23,487 nt of DNA from Actinomyces sp. HMSC035G02 (GCA_001838165.1 KV835898.1:98300-121786), one strand, 5' to 3'. Counted from the first letter of the stretch, positions 6,056-13,001 are shown. Notes: a model not told the origin generated them from the letters alone. Translations and numbers: made by a program.

Positions 6056-6868
6056 ATGGACACCATCAGGAAAGCGGACAGCCGCCGCGGGCGGATCACC
6101 TACGAGGTCGCTGGGCTCGCGTGGCTCGCCGAGGCCTCGGGCCCCGGCGCTGCCGTCGTTCCTGTGCTCGATCACGGCGCGACGTGGCTCGAGGAACCCC
6201 GCCTGGTCTCTGCCGCGCCAAGCCCGCGAGCCGCTGAAGACTTTGGCCGCGCCCTTGCCCGCACGCACGCCGCCGGGGCCAGCCACCTGGGTGCGCCGCC
6301 GCCCGGCTTCGAGGGGGATGGCTGGATGGGGGAGGCCCACCTTTCGCTACCCGACCACCCGAGCCCGGCCCCAGCCTCGTCGTCGGAAGAATCCTGGGGC
6401 GCTTTCTACGCGCGAGAGCGCATTGCCCCCTACGCCGATGACCGCACCTTCACGGCCGCAGAACGCGCGCTCATCGAGAAACTCTGCGAGCGCCTCGAAT
6501 CGGGGGCGCTGGACCACGGCCAGCCGCGCCTCGTCGAAGACGTGAAGACACACCACAACAACATTGGCGCCGCCCGCACCCACGGCGACCTGTGGAGCGG
6601 CAACGTCATGTGGACCCCGGGCGGTGCCGTCCTCATTGACCCCGCCGCGCAGGGCGGCCACGCCGAGGAGGACCTCGCGGCCCTCGCGGTCTTCGGCTGC
6701 CCGCACTACGAGCGGATCCTCGCCGCCTATCACGAGGCCTCACCCCTGGAGGATGGCTGGCGCGAGCGCGTCGCCCTGCATCAAATGCACATCATCATGA
6801 TCCACTGCGCCGTCTTCGGGCGCTCCTACGTGCCCGAGGCCGCGGCGATCGCCCGCAGGTACGCATAG
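6056..6868 (+). CDS. Fructosamine/ketosamine-3-kinase family protein
   Basis: Members of this family phosphorylate the sugar part of glycated amines, helping to repair glycation, and share the aminoglycoside-phosphotransferase fold. The 270-residue length is typical. The N-terminal part (EVAGLAWLAEASG, PVLDHGATWLEEPRLV) matches the family's nucleotide-binding lobe. The catalytic loop is THGDLWSGNVMW, with Asp178 as likely catalytic base, and the metal-binding motif is LIDPAAQGGHAEEDLA, with Asp195. The ATG at 6056 is chosen because AGGAGG sits nine bases upstream; in-frame starts further up have no ribosome site. It converges on the molybdopterin enzyme gene, with a shared hairpin between them. 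Substrate not predictable from sequence. Confidence 0.85.
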   Translation: MDTIRKADSRRGRITYEVAGLAWLAEASGPGAAVVPVLDHGATWLEEPRLVSAAPSPRAAEDFGRALARTHAAGASHLGAPPPGFEGDGWMGEAHLSLPDHPSPAPASSSEESWGAFYARERIAPYADDRTFTAAERALIEKLCERLESGALDHGQPRLVEDVKTHHNNIGAARTHGDLWSGNVMWTPGGAVLIDPAAQGGHAEEDLAALAVFGCPHYERILAAYHEASPLEDGWRERVALHQMHIIMIHCAVFGRSYVPEAAAIARRYA

Positions 6869-6928
6869 ACCACGCCTCCCACCGTGCGCCCGCACGCGCA
6901 TGCGTGGAGACGAGGAGGGAGGCGTGGT
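6869..6928. terminator. Bidirectional terminator hairpin between converging genes
   Basis: ACCACGCCTCCC (6869-6880) pairs perfectly with GGGAGGCGTGGT (6917-6928), a 12-bp stem beginning one base after the kinase stop codon. The enclosed 36 bases contain a second small hairpin, CACGC-GCAT-GCGTG (6893-6906). No T-run follows, but the position between two convergent stops fits termination for both strands. Confidence 0.7.
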
Positions 6929-6949
6929 ACCGCTCGAAGGCGGAGATTC

Positions 6950-8515
6950 TCAGGCGCGAGCGTCGTAGTGCTGCAGACCCGAATCCTCTCGCGAGCCGCC
7001 CTGGCCGTCGCCCACGTCGTGGTAGTCGTGAATCCACTCGAGGCGGCGCACCCACTTGACCATCTTGTAGCCGTGCTGGGAATCGGCGCGTAGGCGTAGA
7101 GGGCCGCCGTAGACCTCGGGCAGAGGCTCGTCGTTCATGCCCCAGGCGAGGATGCACTCGTCGTCGTCGATCATCGACGGGTCGATGCACTCGTAGTAGG
7201 GCTCGGTCGGGCGCCCGTCGTAGGTGTGTCCGACGTGTCCGAAGGAGGTGGCCATCAGGTAGTGCGCGCCCTCCGTGGGAGTGACCTGCTCGAGGAGGTC
7301 TTTGAGGCGGATGCCCTCCCACTTCGCGATGCCCGTCCATCCTTGCATGCAGGTGTGCATCGTAATGTTCGTGACCTTACCCAGGGCCTTCAGCTCGTCG
7401 ATGGAGAAGGACTTCTCCTCCTCGACCAGGCCGCCGATCTCGAGGCGGAAGTCCTTGAAGTCGTCTTCGCGAAGGGTGATGTACTCCTCGGACTGTTCCT
7501 TTGTCGGCGGGCGCGTGTTGACCCAGTGGAACGGGGAAATATCGGCTTCGGTGAAGGTCTTCTTCGCGACCTGGCGCGACTTCAAGCGGTCGATCGTGAG
7601 CGCGCGAATGGGCTGCGTGGCACCCCAGATCCAGCGCTGGGTGCGGCGCAGATTCGACAGAGACCAGTAGGAGGCGCCGATCCACAGGGCGATGGCGACG
7701 ACGATGCCGATGATCAGCATGGTGACGGCCTGAGCGAATTGTGCCGCCGTGATGTCGTTGTAGTTTTCGCCAAGCATCATGTGCGCGATGTTGTACTTCG
7801 GGTGGACGATGAACACGAGGGCGACGTGCATGACCACGAAGAAGCAGTAGAACGCCATGCCCAGGAAGTGGATGGAGCGAGCCGTCTGGCGGTTGCGGAA
7901 GATCTTGACATACCCGGGGAAGCGTCCCGCGAAGGTGGGGGACATGATGGGGCCGGTCGCGATCATGAGGGGCGCGACGATGAAGACGACCGTGAAGTAC
8001 ATGAGCTTCTGGAGGGCGTCATAGGGCTGGAAGTGCTCGATGGAGGGGATCTGCAGACCCATGTAGATCTTGGCGCTCTCCCAGGCCTCGGGGAAGATGG
8101 ACCATGAGGTGGGGACGATGCGTCGCCACTGGCCCGTCCCGAAGAGGAGGGTGACGTACACGAGGCCGTTAACGAGCCAGATGGCCGTGACGAGCGCGTG
8201 CCACGCGCGGCCCAGGCCGATCTGTCCGCGTCCGGGCAGGGAGATCAGCGGGTGCAGGTTGCGCTGGTCGTCGCGCGCCGTGAACTCGCCGGGGACGGTC
8301 GACACCTTGTCCTTGGTGAACTTGAGCCACTCGGATCCGGGTGTGCAGTGATTGTTCCAGTACAGACGCGGGTGCGATGCGAGGACCTCCCAGCCGGAAC
8401 GGATGAGGAAGCCCATCATGATGAAGTTGATGAAGTGGGTGATCCTCAGCCAAGCGGGAAAAGTGTCGAGGTCGACGGCACCGGCCGCGCTAGCCATTGC
8501 TGCGAGCGCGTGCAT
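6950..8515 (-). CDS. Cytochrome b561-type membrane domain fused to a molybdopterin (sulfite oxidase-fold) oxidoreductase domain
   Basis: This 521-residue fusion couples a heme-b membrane anchor to a molybdenum-cofactor domain, a layout suited to passing electrons between the quinone pool and an extracytoplasmic or cytoplasmic-face substrate. Residues 1-310 contain several membrane spans with likely heme-ligand histidines (ITHFINFIMMGFLIRSG, HALVTAIWLVNGLVYV, HFLGMAFYCFFVVMHVALV). Residues 350-500 match the oxidoreductase molybdopterin-binding family: FRLEIGGLVEEEKSFSIDEL, then TMHTCMQGWTG with Cys389 as the presumed Mo ligand, and YGGPLRLRADSQHGYKMVKW. The GTG-free start at 8515 follows AGGAGGAA. 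It lies downstream of poxB in the same direction but behind a strong terminator, so it is probably its own unit. The substrate is unknown; sulfite oxidase or MsrP-like activity are both possible. Confidence 0.85.
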   Translation of the reverse strand: MHALAAMASAAGAVDLDTFPAWLRITHFINFIMMGFLIRSGWEVLASHPRLYWNNHCTPGSEWLKFTKDKVSTVPGEFTARDDQRNLHPLISLPGRGQIGLGRAWHALVTAIWLVNGLVYVTLLFGTGQWRRIVPTSWSIFPEAWESAKIYMGLQIPSIEHFQPYDALQKLMYFTVVFIVAPLMIATGPIMSPTFAGRFPGYVKIFRNRQTARSIHFLGMAFYCFFVVMHVALVFIVHPKYNIAHMMLGENYNDITAAQFAQAVTMLIIGIVVAIALWIGASYWSLSNLRRTQRWIWGATQPIRALTIDRLKSRQVAKKTFTEADISPFHWVNTRPPTKEQSEEYITLREDDFKDFRLEIGGLVEEEKSFSIDELKALGKVTNITMHTCMQGWTGIAKWEGIRLKDLLEQVTPTEGAHYLMATSFGHVGHTYDGRPTEPYYECIDPSMIDDDECILAWGMNDEPLPEVYGGPLRLRADSQHGYKMVKWVRRLEWIHDYHDVGDGQGGSREDSGLQHYDARA

Positions 8516-8711
8516 GGCGGTTCCTCCTGTGTGACGTGAGCGATAGAATGCTTCGTAGATTAGAGGGGAAATGCGCGCAAAAATAGCTGTCAAAACACAA
8601 AGTGTTGCAATGAGGTACAAGTTATGAGCTTGTCAAGCTCTCTTTGAGAGGGCAAAAACCATCCTTTTAGAAAAAAGAATGTTGTTAAAATGCGGGATTA
8701 AGCCATATAAA
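8516..8711 (-). promoter_or_regulatory. AT-rich upstream region of the molybdopterin enzyme gene with several dyads
   Basis: This segment is much AT-richer than its neighbours. Dyads visible on the plus strand include AACAC-AAA-GTGTT (8595-8607 area), GAGCTTG-T-CAAGCTC (8626-8640) and CTCTC-TTT-GAGAG (8638-8650). TTGACA occurs twice on the minus strand, but neither copy has a good -10 at 16-18 bp, so I cannot fix the promoter. AGGAGG lies just before the start codon. Confidence 0.5.
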
Positions 8712-8756
8712 ACGAGGCCGGGGCCAGGTCATGCGGTGACCCAGCCCCGGCCTCGT
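8712..8756 (-). terminator. Intrinsic terminator of poxB
   Basis: A perfect 13-bp stem, ACGAGGCCGGGGC (8712-8724) with GCCCCGGCCTCGT (8744-8756), encloses an inner GGTCA-TGCGG-TGACC hairpin. Read on the minus strand it follows the poxB stop by about 20 bases and is followed directly by TTTTAT, a proper U-tract. Confidence 0.92.
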
Positions 8757-8775
8757 CTCCGGAGATGTGAATGAC

Positions 8776-10518
8776 CTACAGGCGCGGGATGTTGCGCATG
8801 TTGGAAGTGGCCATCGAGAAGGCCTCAGCGATGCCGCGGTTGAGGACAATCTTGCTCATCGCGGTCGCGAAACCGACGACCTGGCCGCCCGTGATGGCCG
8901 GCGGAAGCGAGAGGGCGTTCGGATCTGTGATGACCTCAACCAGGGCGGGACCGGGCGCCGCGAACGCCTCGCGATAGGCGTCCTCCAGGCGAGATGCGTC
9001 CTCGACGCGCTCCGCGTGGAAACCAATTGCACGGGCAATCTCCGCGTAATTCGTGTCCGGGACATCCGTCTGGAAATCGGGAAGGCCGTTGACCAGCATC
9101 TCCAGCTTCACCATGCCCAGCGTCGAGTTGTTGAAGACGACCACCTTGACCGGCAGGTCGTACATCTTTGCGGTGATGAGCTCGCCAAGCAGCATCGAAA
9201 GGCCGCCGTCGCCCGAGACGGACACGACCTGGCGATCGGGGTAGGCGACCTGAGCGCCCAGTGCCATCGGCAGGGCGTTTGCCATCGACCCGTGCAGCAG
9301 TGAGCCGATGAGGCGGCGCGTGCCGAGCGGATCGATGTAGCGGGCGGTCCACACGTTGCACATGCCCGTGTCCGCGGTGAAAATCGCGTCCTTCGCGGCC
9401 GTCTCGTTGAGCAGGTGTGCGGCGTACTCGGGGTGGATCGGACGCATCTTCTCCACGTTGCGCGTGTAGGCGCCGACGGGAGCGTGCATGATCTCCGAGT
9501 GCTTCTTGATCTTCGACTTCAGGAACGAGTCGGAGCGATTCTCACGCAGGTGGGGGAGGAGGGCCTCGATGAAGGGCTTGACCTGCGCGTGGATCGCGAG
9601 GCCGACGTCCGTGCGGCGGCCCAGCTTCTCGGCATGTGTGTCCACCTGGATGGTCGGTGTGGACGGCAGGAATTGGTCGTAGGGGAAGTCGGTGCCCAGC
9701 AGGATCAGCACGTCGGCGTCGTTCATGCCCTCGGCGGCTGCGCCGTAGCCCAGCAGGCCCGTCATGCCTACGTCGAAGGGGTTGTCGTACTGGATGAAGT
9801 GCTTGCCGCGCAGCGTGTGGCCGATCGGTGCCTTGAGTGCATCCGCCAGGGCGATGACCTCGTCGTGGGCACCCTCGACGCCCGCGCCTGCGAAGATGGC
9901 GACCTTGTCAGCCTTGTTGAGGAGGGCTGCGGCCTCTTCAATGTCGGTGGCATTGGGAGCGAGCGTCGCGGGGCGCGCGGGCGCGTAGGTGGGAACGTGC
10001 TCGACGGCCTTGAGGTCGGAGACGTCGCCGGGCAGGGTAATGACCGAGACGCCGCCCAAGCCGACCGCGTGACGGATCGCCGAGTTCACCGTGCGCGGCG
10101 ACTGTGCCGCGGAGGAAATGAGCTCGTTGTAGACCGAGCACTCCTCGAAAATGCGGTCCGGGTGGGTCTCCTGGAAATACATCGTGCCGATCTGCACGCT
10201 CGGGATGTGCGAGGCGATGGCCAGGACGGGCGCGCCCGTGCGGTTTGCGTCGTACAGGCCGTTGATGAGGTGCAGGTTGCCCGGGCCGCACGAACCCGCG
10301 CATACAGCCAGCTTGCCCGTCAGCTGTGCTTCCGCCGACGCTGCGAACGCCGCCGCCTCCTCGTGGCGCACGTGGATCCAGTCGATGCCGCCCTTCTTCG
10401 AGCCGCCGGTCTTGCGCACGGCGTCGACGATGGGGTTGAGGGAATCGCCGACGATTCCGTAGATGCGGTGGACGCCCGCGTCGACGAGCTGCCCGACGAT
10501 CTGTTCTGCGACGTTCAT
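8776..10518 (-). CDS. poxB: Pyruvate oxidase / pyruvate:quinone dehydrogenase (acetate-forming)
   Basis: PoxB converts pyruvate to acetate and CO2 using thiamine diphosphate and FAD, passing electrons to the membrane quinone pool. The 580-residue protein matches E. coli PoxB (572) along its length. The N-terminal domain has RHEEAAAFAASAEAQLTG with the catalytic Glu53, then CAGSCGPGNLHLINGLYDA. The central FAD domain includes APIGHTLRGK and YDNPFDVGMTGLLG. The C-terminal domain has the thiamine diphosphate motif from GDGG (436-439) to NN (463-464). The C-terminal tail, which in E. coli binds lipid, is present but divergent. AAGGAG lies seven bases before the ATG. The gene is read away from the tRNA and ends in a strong terminator. 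In peroxide-forming relatives such enzymes use oxygen; the sequence resembles the quinone type more. Confidence 0.95.
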   Translation of the reverse strand: MNVAEQIVGQLVDAGVHRIYGIVGDSLNPIVDAVRKTGGSKKGGIDWIHVRHEEAAAFAASAEAQLTGKLAVCAGSCGPGNLHLINGLYDANRTGAPVLAIASHIPSVQIGTMYFQETHPDRIFEECSVYNELISSAAQSPRTVNSAIRHAVGLGGVSVITLPGDVSDLKAVEHVPTYAPARPATLAPNATDIEEAAALLNKADKVAIFAGAGVEGAHDEVIALADALKAPIGHTLRGKHFIQYDNPFDVGMTGLLGYGAAAEGMNDADVLILLGTDFPYDQFLPSTPTIQVDTHAEKLGRRTDVGLAIHAQVKPFIEALLPHLRENRSDSFLKSKIKKHSEIMHAPVGAYTRNVEKMRPIHPEYAAHLLNETAAKDAIFTADTGMCNVWTARYIDPLGTRRLIGSLLHGSMANALPMALGAQVAYPDRQVVSVSGDGGLSMLLGELITAKMYDLPVKVVVFNNSTLGMVKLEMLVNGLPDFQTDVPDTNYAEIARAIGFHAERVEDASRLEDAYREAFAAPGPALVEVITDPNALSLPPAITGGQVVGFATAMSKIVLNRGIAEAFSMATSNMRNIPRL

Positions 10519-10560
10519 GCCATCTCCTTCATTTCTTTGGCTGTGAACTGCTCAAATAAC

Positions 10561-10584
10561 CATAGGCATGACCAAGGTCCTATG
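10561..10584. promoter_or_regulatory. Dyad upstream of poxB
   Basis: CATAG (10561-10565) and CTATG (10580-10584) flank GACC-AA-GGTC (10570-10579), giving a two-part inverted repeat about 45 bases upstream of the poxB start. The position suits an operator. No confident -35/-10 could be assigned around it. Confidence 0.45.
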
Positions 10585-10659
10585 TCGCTTCGGCGTGATC
10601 GACGGATCAAGGCGAAGTGTCGGTGGAAGAGGCCCGCGTTCCTCCGATAGGATGGCATC

Positions 10660-10736
10660 GCCCCAATAGCTCAGTCGGTCAGAGCAGCGGACTCATAATC
10701 CGTGGGTCGTCGGTTCAAGCCCGACTTGGGGCACCA
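10660..10736 (+). tRNA. tRNA with CAU anticodon (elongator Met or Ile2)
   Basis: The 77-base gene folds as a full cloverleaf: acceptor stem GCCCCAA (10660-10666) with TTGGGGC (10726-10732), discriminator A, and an encoded CCA (10734-10736). The D-arm is TAGCTCAGTCGGTCAGAGC, the anticodon loop CTCATAA with anticodon CAT, and the T-arm GTCGGTTCAAGCCCGAC. A CAU anticodon can belong to elongator methionine tRNA or to the isoleucine tRNA that is modified to read AUA; the sequence alone does not settle which. It is not an initiator (it has a G1-C72 pair). Confidence 0.95.
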
Positions 10737-10878
10737 ATGCATCGGCGTCTCGCCGCCGCCTGGCGGGTTTGAAAGGCGCCGGAATCCAGCCGCCGTTCCC
10801 GTCGAGGGTGGGCATGAGATCAGCGGGCTCGATGCCAACGTGAGCTGCCAGTAGTAGTCGCTCGTACGCGTTGGTTCC
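10737..10878. other. Remnant frame between the tRNA and the HTH-like gene
   Basis: On the minus strand this stretch continues, in frame past the TAG at 10881-10879, the coding sequence of the HTH-like gene upstream (AYERLLLAAHVGIEPADLMP, then a Pro/Arg-rich tail). The frame runs on into the antisense of the tRNA and stops at 10695-10693. No independent gene or plus-strand feature is visible. Confidence 0.6.
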
Positions 10879-11445
10879 CTAGCTGGTCTCTCCAAGTTTG
10901 ACGCACCACAGGTCTTTGCTGCGCGCGTAGATGAGAGTGGCGAGCGTTTCGATGGGGCCGTCAGCAGTAAGATCTGCGAAAGCCTCGGCGATTCTACCGG
11001 TTATGTAGCCGATCATCACATCATCGTGATAGATAGAAAGATCGGGTGTGATGACTACCCGGAGTCTGTGTCGGGAGCCGCCGGTGGCACCAAGTCGATC
11101 AGCAACATTGATGAGCGCGTGTTGGGTGGTCTCGACACCGGATATCCAGCAATTTGGGATATCGAGCGCGTTCACGTACCGCGCGTAGCTGGCATCAAGT
11201 GCACCGTCGTCGCCGTTATCAATGGCGGTGTTCGTATTATCGATATCGTCGATAATCTCAATCGTTTCGCGAAGCGCCTCGACTGTAGGAGATAGTTCTC
11301 GGCGTGCTTCCAGCTCGCCGATAGTGTCGACGAATGCGCGAACGAGCCATGCTAAGAAGGCCTGAACATCGCCGTCATTTCCAAGGCGTGCTAGTCCCTT
11401 ATTAACTCGCTCCTCGAAACGTGTCGTGATGGGTCCATTGCTCAT
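10879..11445 (-). pseudogene. Orphan protein with probable C-terminal HTH, cut by an amber codon
   Basis: The intact frame gives 188 residues with no family I can name for the first 140. The last 40 (RIAEAFADLTADGPIETLAT, then YARSKDLWCVKLGETS) resemble the first helices of an XRE-type helix-turn-helix. After the TAG the same frame continues GTNAYERLLLAAHVGIEPAD, which looks like the final helix and tail of that domain, so the stop seems to break it. A single C-to-T change from CAG would explain it. The read-through frame would be 250 codons and ends in the tRNA antisense. Its ATG overlaps the stop of a 22-codon ORF (ATGA), with GAGAGGA upstream. GC content is lower than in neighbouring genes. 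Either it is a recent pseudogene, or the short form is the product. Function unknown. Confidence 0.6.
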
Positions 11446-11510
11446 TTCTGGGATCCTCTCATCTGGGACTCGAAAGATTGATGGATGGCGGTTGTATAAC
11501 CAAGACTCAT
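11442..11510 (-). CDS. 22-residue leader ORF coupled to the HTH-like gene
   Basis: A short frame starting MSLGYTTAIHQSF has a strong ribosome site (GAGAGGAG, five bases before ATG) and ends in an ATGA overlap with the next gene. Such an arrangement is typical of translational coupling or of a leader peptide. The peptide itself resembles nothing I recognise. The ribosome site is better than that of many full genes here, which is why I list it. Confidence 0.5.
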   Translation of the reverse strand: MSLGYTTAIHQSFESQMRGSQK

Positions 11511-11555
11511 AGTTTCTCCTCTCGGCTGTGAGAGATGTGTGTTTATCCGTTTTGT

Positions 11556-11583
11556 GGGCGCATCAAACTGTCTTGATGTGCCC
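11556..11583. terminator. Hairpin between the membrane-protein gene and the leader ORF
   Basis: GGGCGCATCAA (11556-11566) and TTGATGTGCCC (11573-11583) pair over 11 positions with one mismatch around the 6-base loop ACTGTC. It lies about 55 bases after the stop of the membrane-protein gene on the minus strand. No T-run follows, so it may be a weak terminator or an operator for the leader/HTH-like pair. Confidence 0.5.
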
Positions 11584-11637
11584 AGTAATACCCTGACCGC
11601 GTACGGGGCGTTAGTCCGTCGGTGAGTGTGTCTGACG

Positions 11638-12255
11638 TTACGAACCTGGCAGCGCGCCGACATTCACGGCTGTCACGAACACCCACACGCACACGAACGC
11701 CGCTACTGAGGACACCACGAAAGCGGCTATCGCCGCACCGATATGAAAGCCGACGGACGGATTCATGCGTCTGACGCACATGACGTAGAGGGCATGGATC
11801 AAGCAATTCCACCACAGAGTCCCCAGAAACAGGAACGGCATGATCAGAGACTTGGGGTCGCCATGGTCGACTGCCTGCCCATAGAGCCGCACAATGACGA
11901 CAGTAGCGACCGTAAGAAACGCCAGACTCGGCAACGCCCACAAGCGCCACCACCTCCAACGCCACCCGTTGTCCTCCGGCATGGCGATGACGCCATGGGT
12001 GCGCCATGGATTCACCGGGGCGTGCGTATTCGGGTAAACGATCGGTTCGAGGTAGCTCAGATCCTCGTGTGTAGGTGCTGGTGACGCGACGGGTGTTGGC
12101 TCAGCTGCATGTGCGCGGCCCCGTTCCTCCTCGAGGGCCATGATCACCGCCCACTCCTCATCAATCGACAAGGCGCGAGGTGCTGCTTGGTCACCGCCAA
12201 CCCGTGAGGGGGTGGGCGGGCTTGGTTCGCGGTGAGATTCGTCGTCGATGCTCAT
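11638..12255 (-). CDS. Orphan membrane protein with Pro-rich cytoplasmic N-terminus
   Basis: This 205-residue protein has a hydrophilic, Pro/Glu-rich first 95 residues and three membrane segments in the second half: WALPSLAFLTVATVVIVRLY, MPFLFLGTLWWNCLIHALYV and AAIAAFVVSSVAAFVCVWVF. A Trp/Arg-rich stretch (NGWRWRWWRLW) precedes the first span. I recognise no family. The start is uncertain: the ATG at 12255 and one 13 codons upstream (12294) both lack a good ribosome site; 12255 follows TATACG by about 20 bases, which could be a -10 for a nearly leaderless message. It sits in the lower-GC stretch with the HTH-like gene, so shared horizontal origin is possible but not shown. Confidence 0.65.
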   Translation of the reverse strand: MSIDDESHREPSPPTPSRVGGDQAAPRALSIDEEWAVIMALEEERGRAHAAEPTPVASPAPTHEDLSYLEPIVYPNTHAPVNPWRTHGVIAMPEDNGWRWRWWRLWALPSLAFLTVATVVIVRLYGQAVDHGDPKSLIMPFLFLGTLWWNCLIHALYVMCVRRMNPSVGFHIGAAIAAFVVSSVAAFVCVWVFVTAVNVGALPGS

Positions 12256-12300
12256 ACCCCAATATTGCCCCGTTGCGTATACATCTGCGTCCATCTCGCT

Positions 12301-12373
12301 CAGGCATGCGAATCGGTCACGATGTCATAGCTTGTCACTGTGGAGCCTCACAGTGTTCCTTTCCGCATGCCTG
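12301..12373. repeat. Nested inverted repeat upstream of the membrane-protein gene
   Basis: The outer arms CAGGCATGCG (12301-12310) and CGCATGCCTG (12364-12373) are exactly complementary over 10 bases. Inside lies a perfect hairpin, CACTGTG-GAGCCT-CACAGTG (12336-12355). The whole lies just upstream of the minus-strand membrane-protein start and could fold as a two-tier structure or hold operators. Confidence 0.75.
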
Positions 12374-12567
12374 TGCGACTGACGCATCCTCAACGGGGTT
12401 GGCAACGTCATCTGCTGGACTGTTGTAGTGTCCGGGTTTCGGGGTTTCCGGGCTCGTATTACTGCGGCGTAAGAGCACTCGATACGGGTGTCATCACCCA
12501 GATGGGCTGCGGCGGTGCCGTGGAGTTCCAGCAATGCTCGAGATCGGGTGAGGCGTGGTGTCGATGC

Positions 12568-12664
12568 GGATAGGTTGTTCCTTCCCGGATAGGTTATGAG
12601 CATCCGGATAGGTTAATAAGCTATCCGGATGTGCGTTACCTATCCGGATGTGCGTTACCTATCC
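12568..12664. repeat. Mirror array D: three direct and three inverted GGATAGGTTA motifs, 19-bp pitch
   Basis: Direct copies are at 12568-12577 (GGATAGGTTG), 12587-12596 and 12606-12615 (GGATAGGTTA). Inverted copies are at 12617-12626 (TAAGCTATCC), 12636-12645 and 12655-12664 (TTACCTATCC). All steps are 19 bp and all copies mirror about base 12616. Like array C it is 97 bp long. Reverse-complemented, it keeps C's asymmetries: the G/C change in one innermost copy and the TTG variant at the opposite outer end. Confidence 0.95.
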
Positions 12665-12729
12665 GGATGTGCCCGCACTCGGGATCCGAGGGGCGAGCGC
12701 GCAACGTTGTAGTGCATATTCACATGGCG

Positions 12730-12745
12730 ATGACTCATGAGTCAT
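12730..12745. promoter_or_regulatory. 16-bp perfect palindrome upstream of rpoBC promoters
   Basis: ATGACTCATGAGTCAT is fully self-complementary. It lies about 140 bases upstream of the better rpoB promoter candidate. It has the size and symmetry of a dimeric repressor site, but no regulator can be assigned. Confidence 0.6.
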
Positions 12746-12887
12746 GGGCATGAATTCCTGTATGGTTCGACAGTGCCAACTCGTATCGGCACCGTCACCC
12801 AAGCCTGGGTTCCGCCGCGCGTCGCGCCTGACGAACGAGCTGGCCACGGCCTCGTCCCGTGAAACCCTGCACATATCACACGCTGCC

Positions 12888-12916
12888 TTGACTCGCGATG
12901 CGACTCACGGTAGCCT
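12888..12916 (+). promoter_or_regulatory. Candidate housekeeping promoter P1 for rpoBC
   Basis: TTGACT (12888-12893) and TAGCCT (12911-12916) are separated by exactly 17 bases, a good match to the primary-sigma consensus of actinobacteria. It would give a leader of roughly 125 bases before the rpoB start. Confidence 0.65.
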
Positions 12917-12973
12917 GAGTATTTGCGCCTTATCATGCCCGAGGTGACCCGTATCCAGCCGTCGTAACAGGCG

Positions 12974-13001
12974 CTTGACGGACCAGGACGCGTCAGATAA
13001 T
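12974..13001 (+). promoter_or_regulatory. Candidate second promoter P2 for rpoBC
   Basis: CTTGACG (12974-12980) precedes GATAAT (12996-13001) with a 15-16 base spacer. The elements are good; the spacing is slightly short. Two tandem promoters ahead of rpoB would be ordinary for a heavily transcribed operon. Confidence 0.45.

Noticed and set aside
8575..8620. TTGACA as -35 of the molybdopterin enzyme gene
   Set aside because: Neither TTGACA copy on the minus strand has a TANNNT-like -10 at 16-18 bases.
9415..10650. A 411-codon plus-strand frame opposite poxB
   Set aside because: It is the antisense of a clear poxB gene, has no ribosome site of note, and has no recognisable domain.
10660..12294. 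Integrative element inserted at the tRNA
   Set aside because: The stretch after the tRNA is lower in GC and holds orphan genes, but there is no integrase and I found no second copy of the tRNA 3' end to mark a boundary.
12744..12947. 67-codon plus-strand frame upstream of rpoB
   Set aside because: It overlaps the likely P1 promoter, lacks a ribosome site and resembles no protein.
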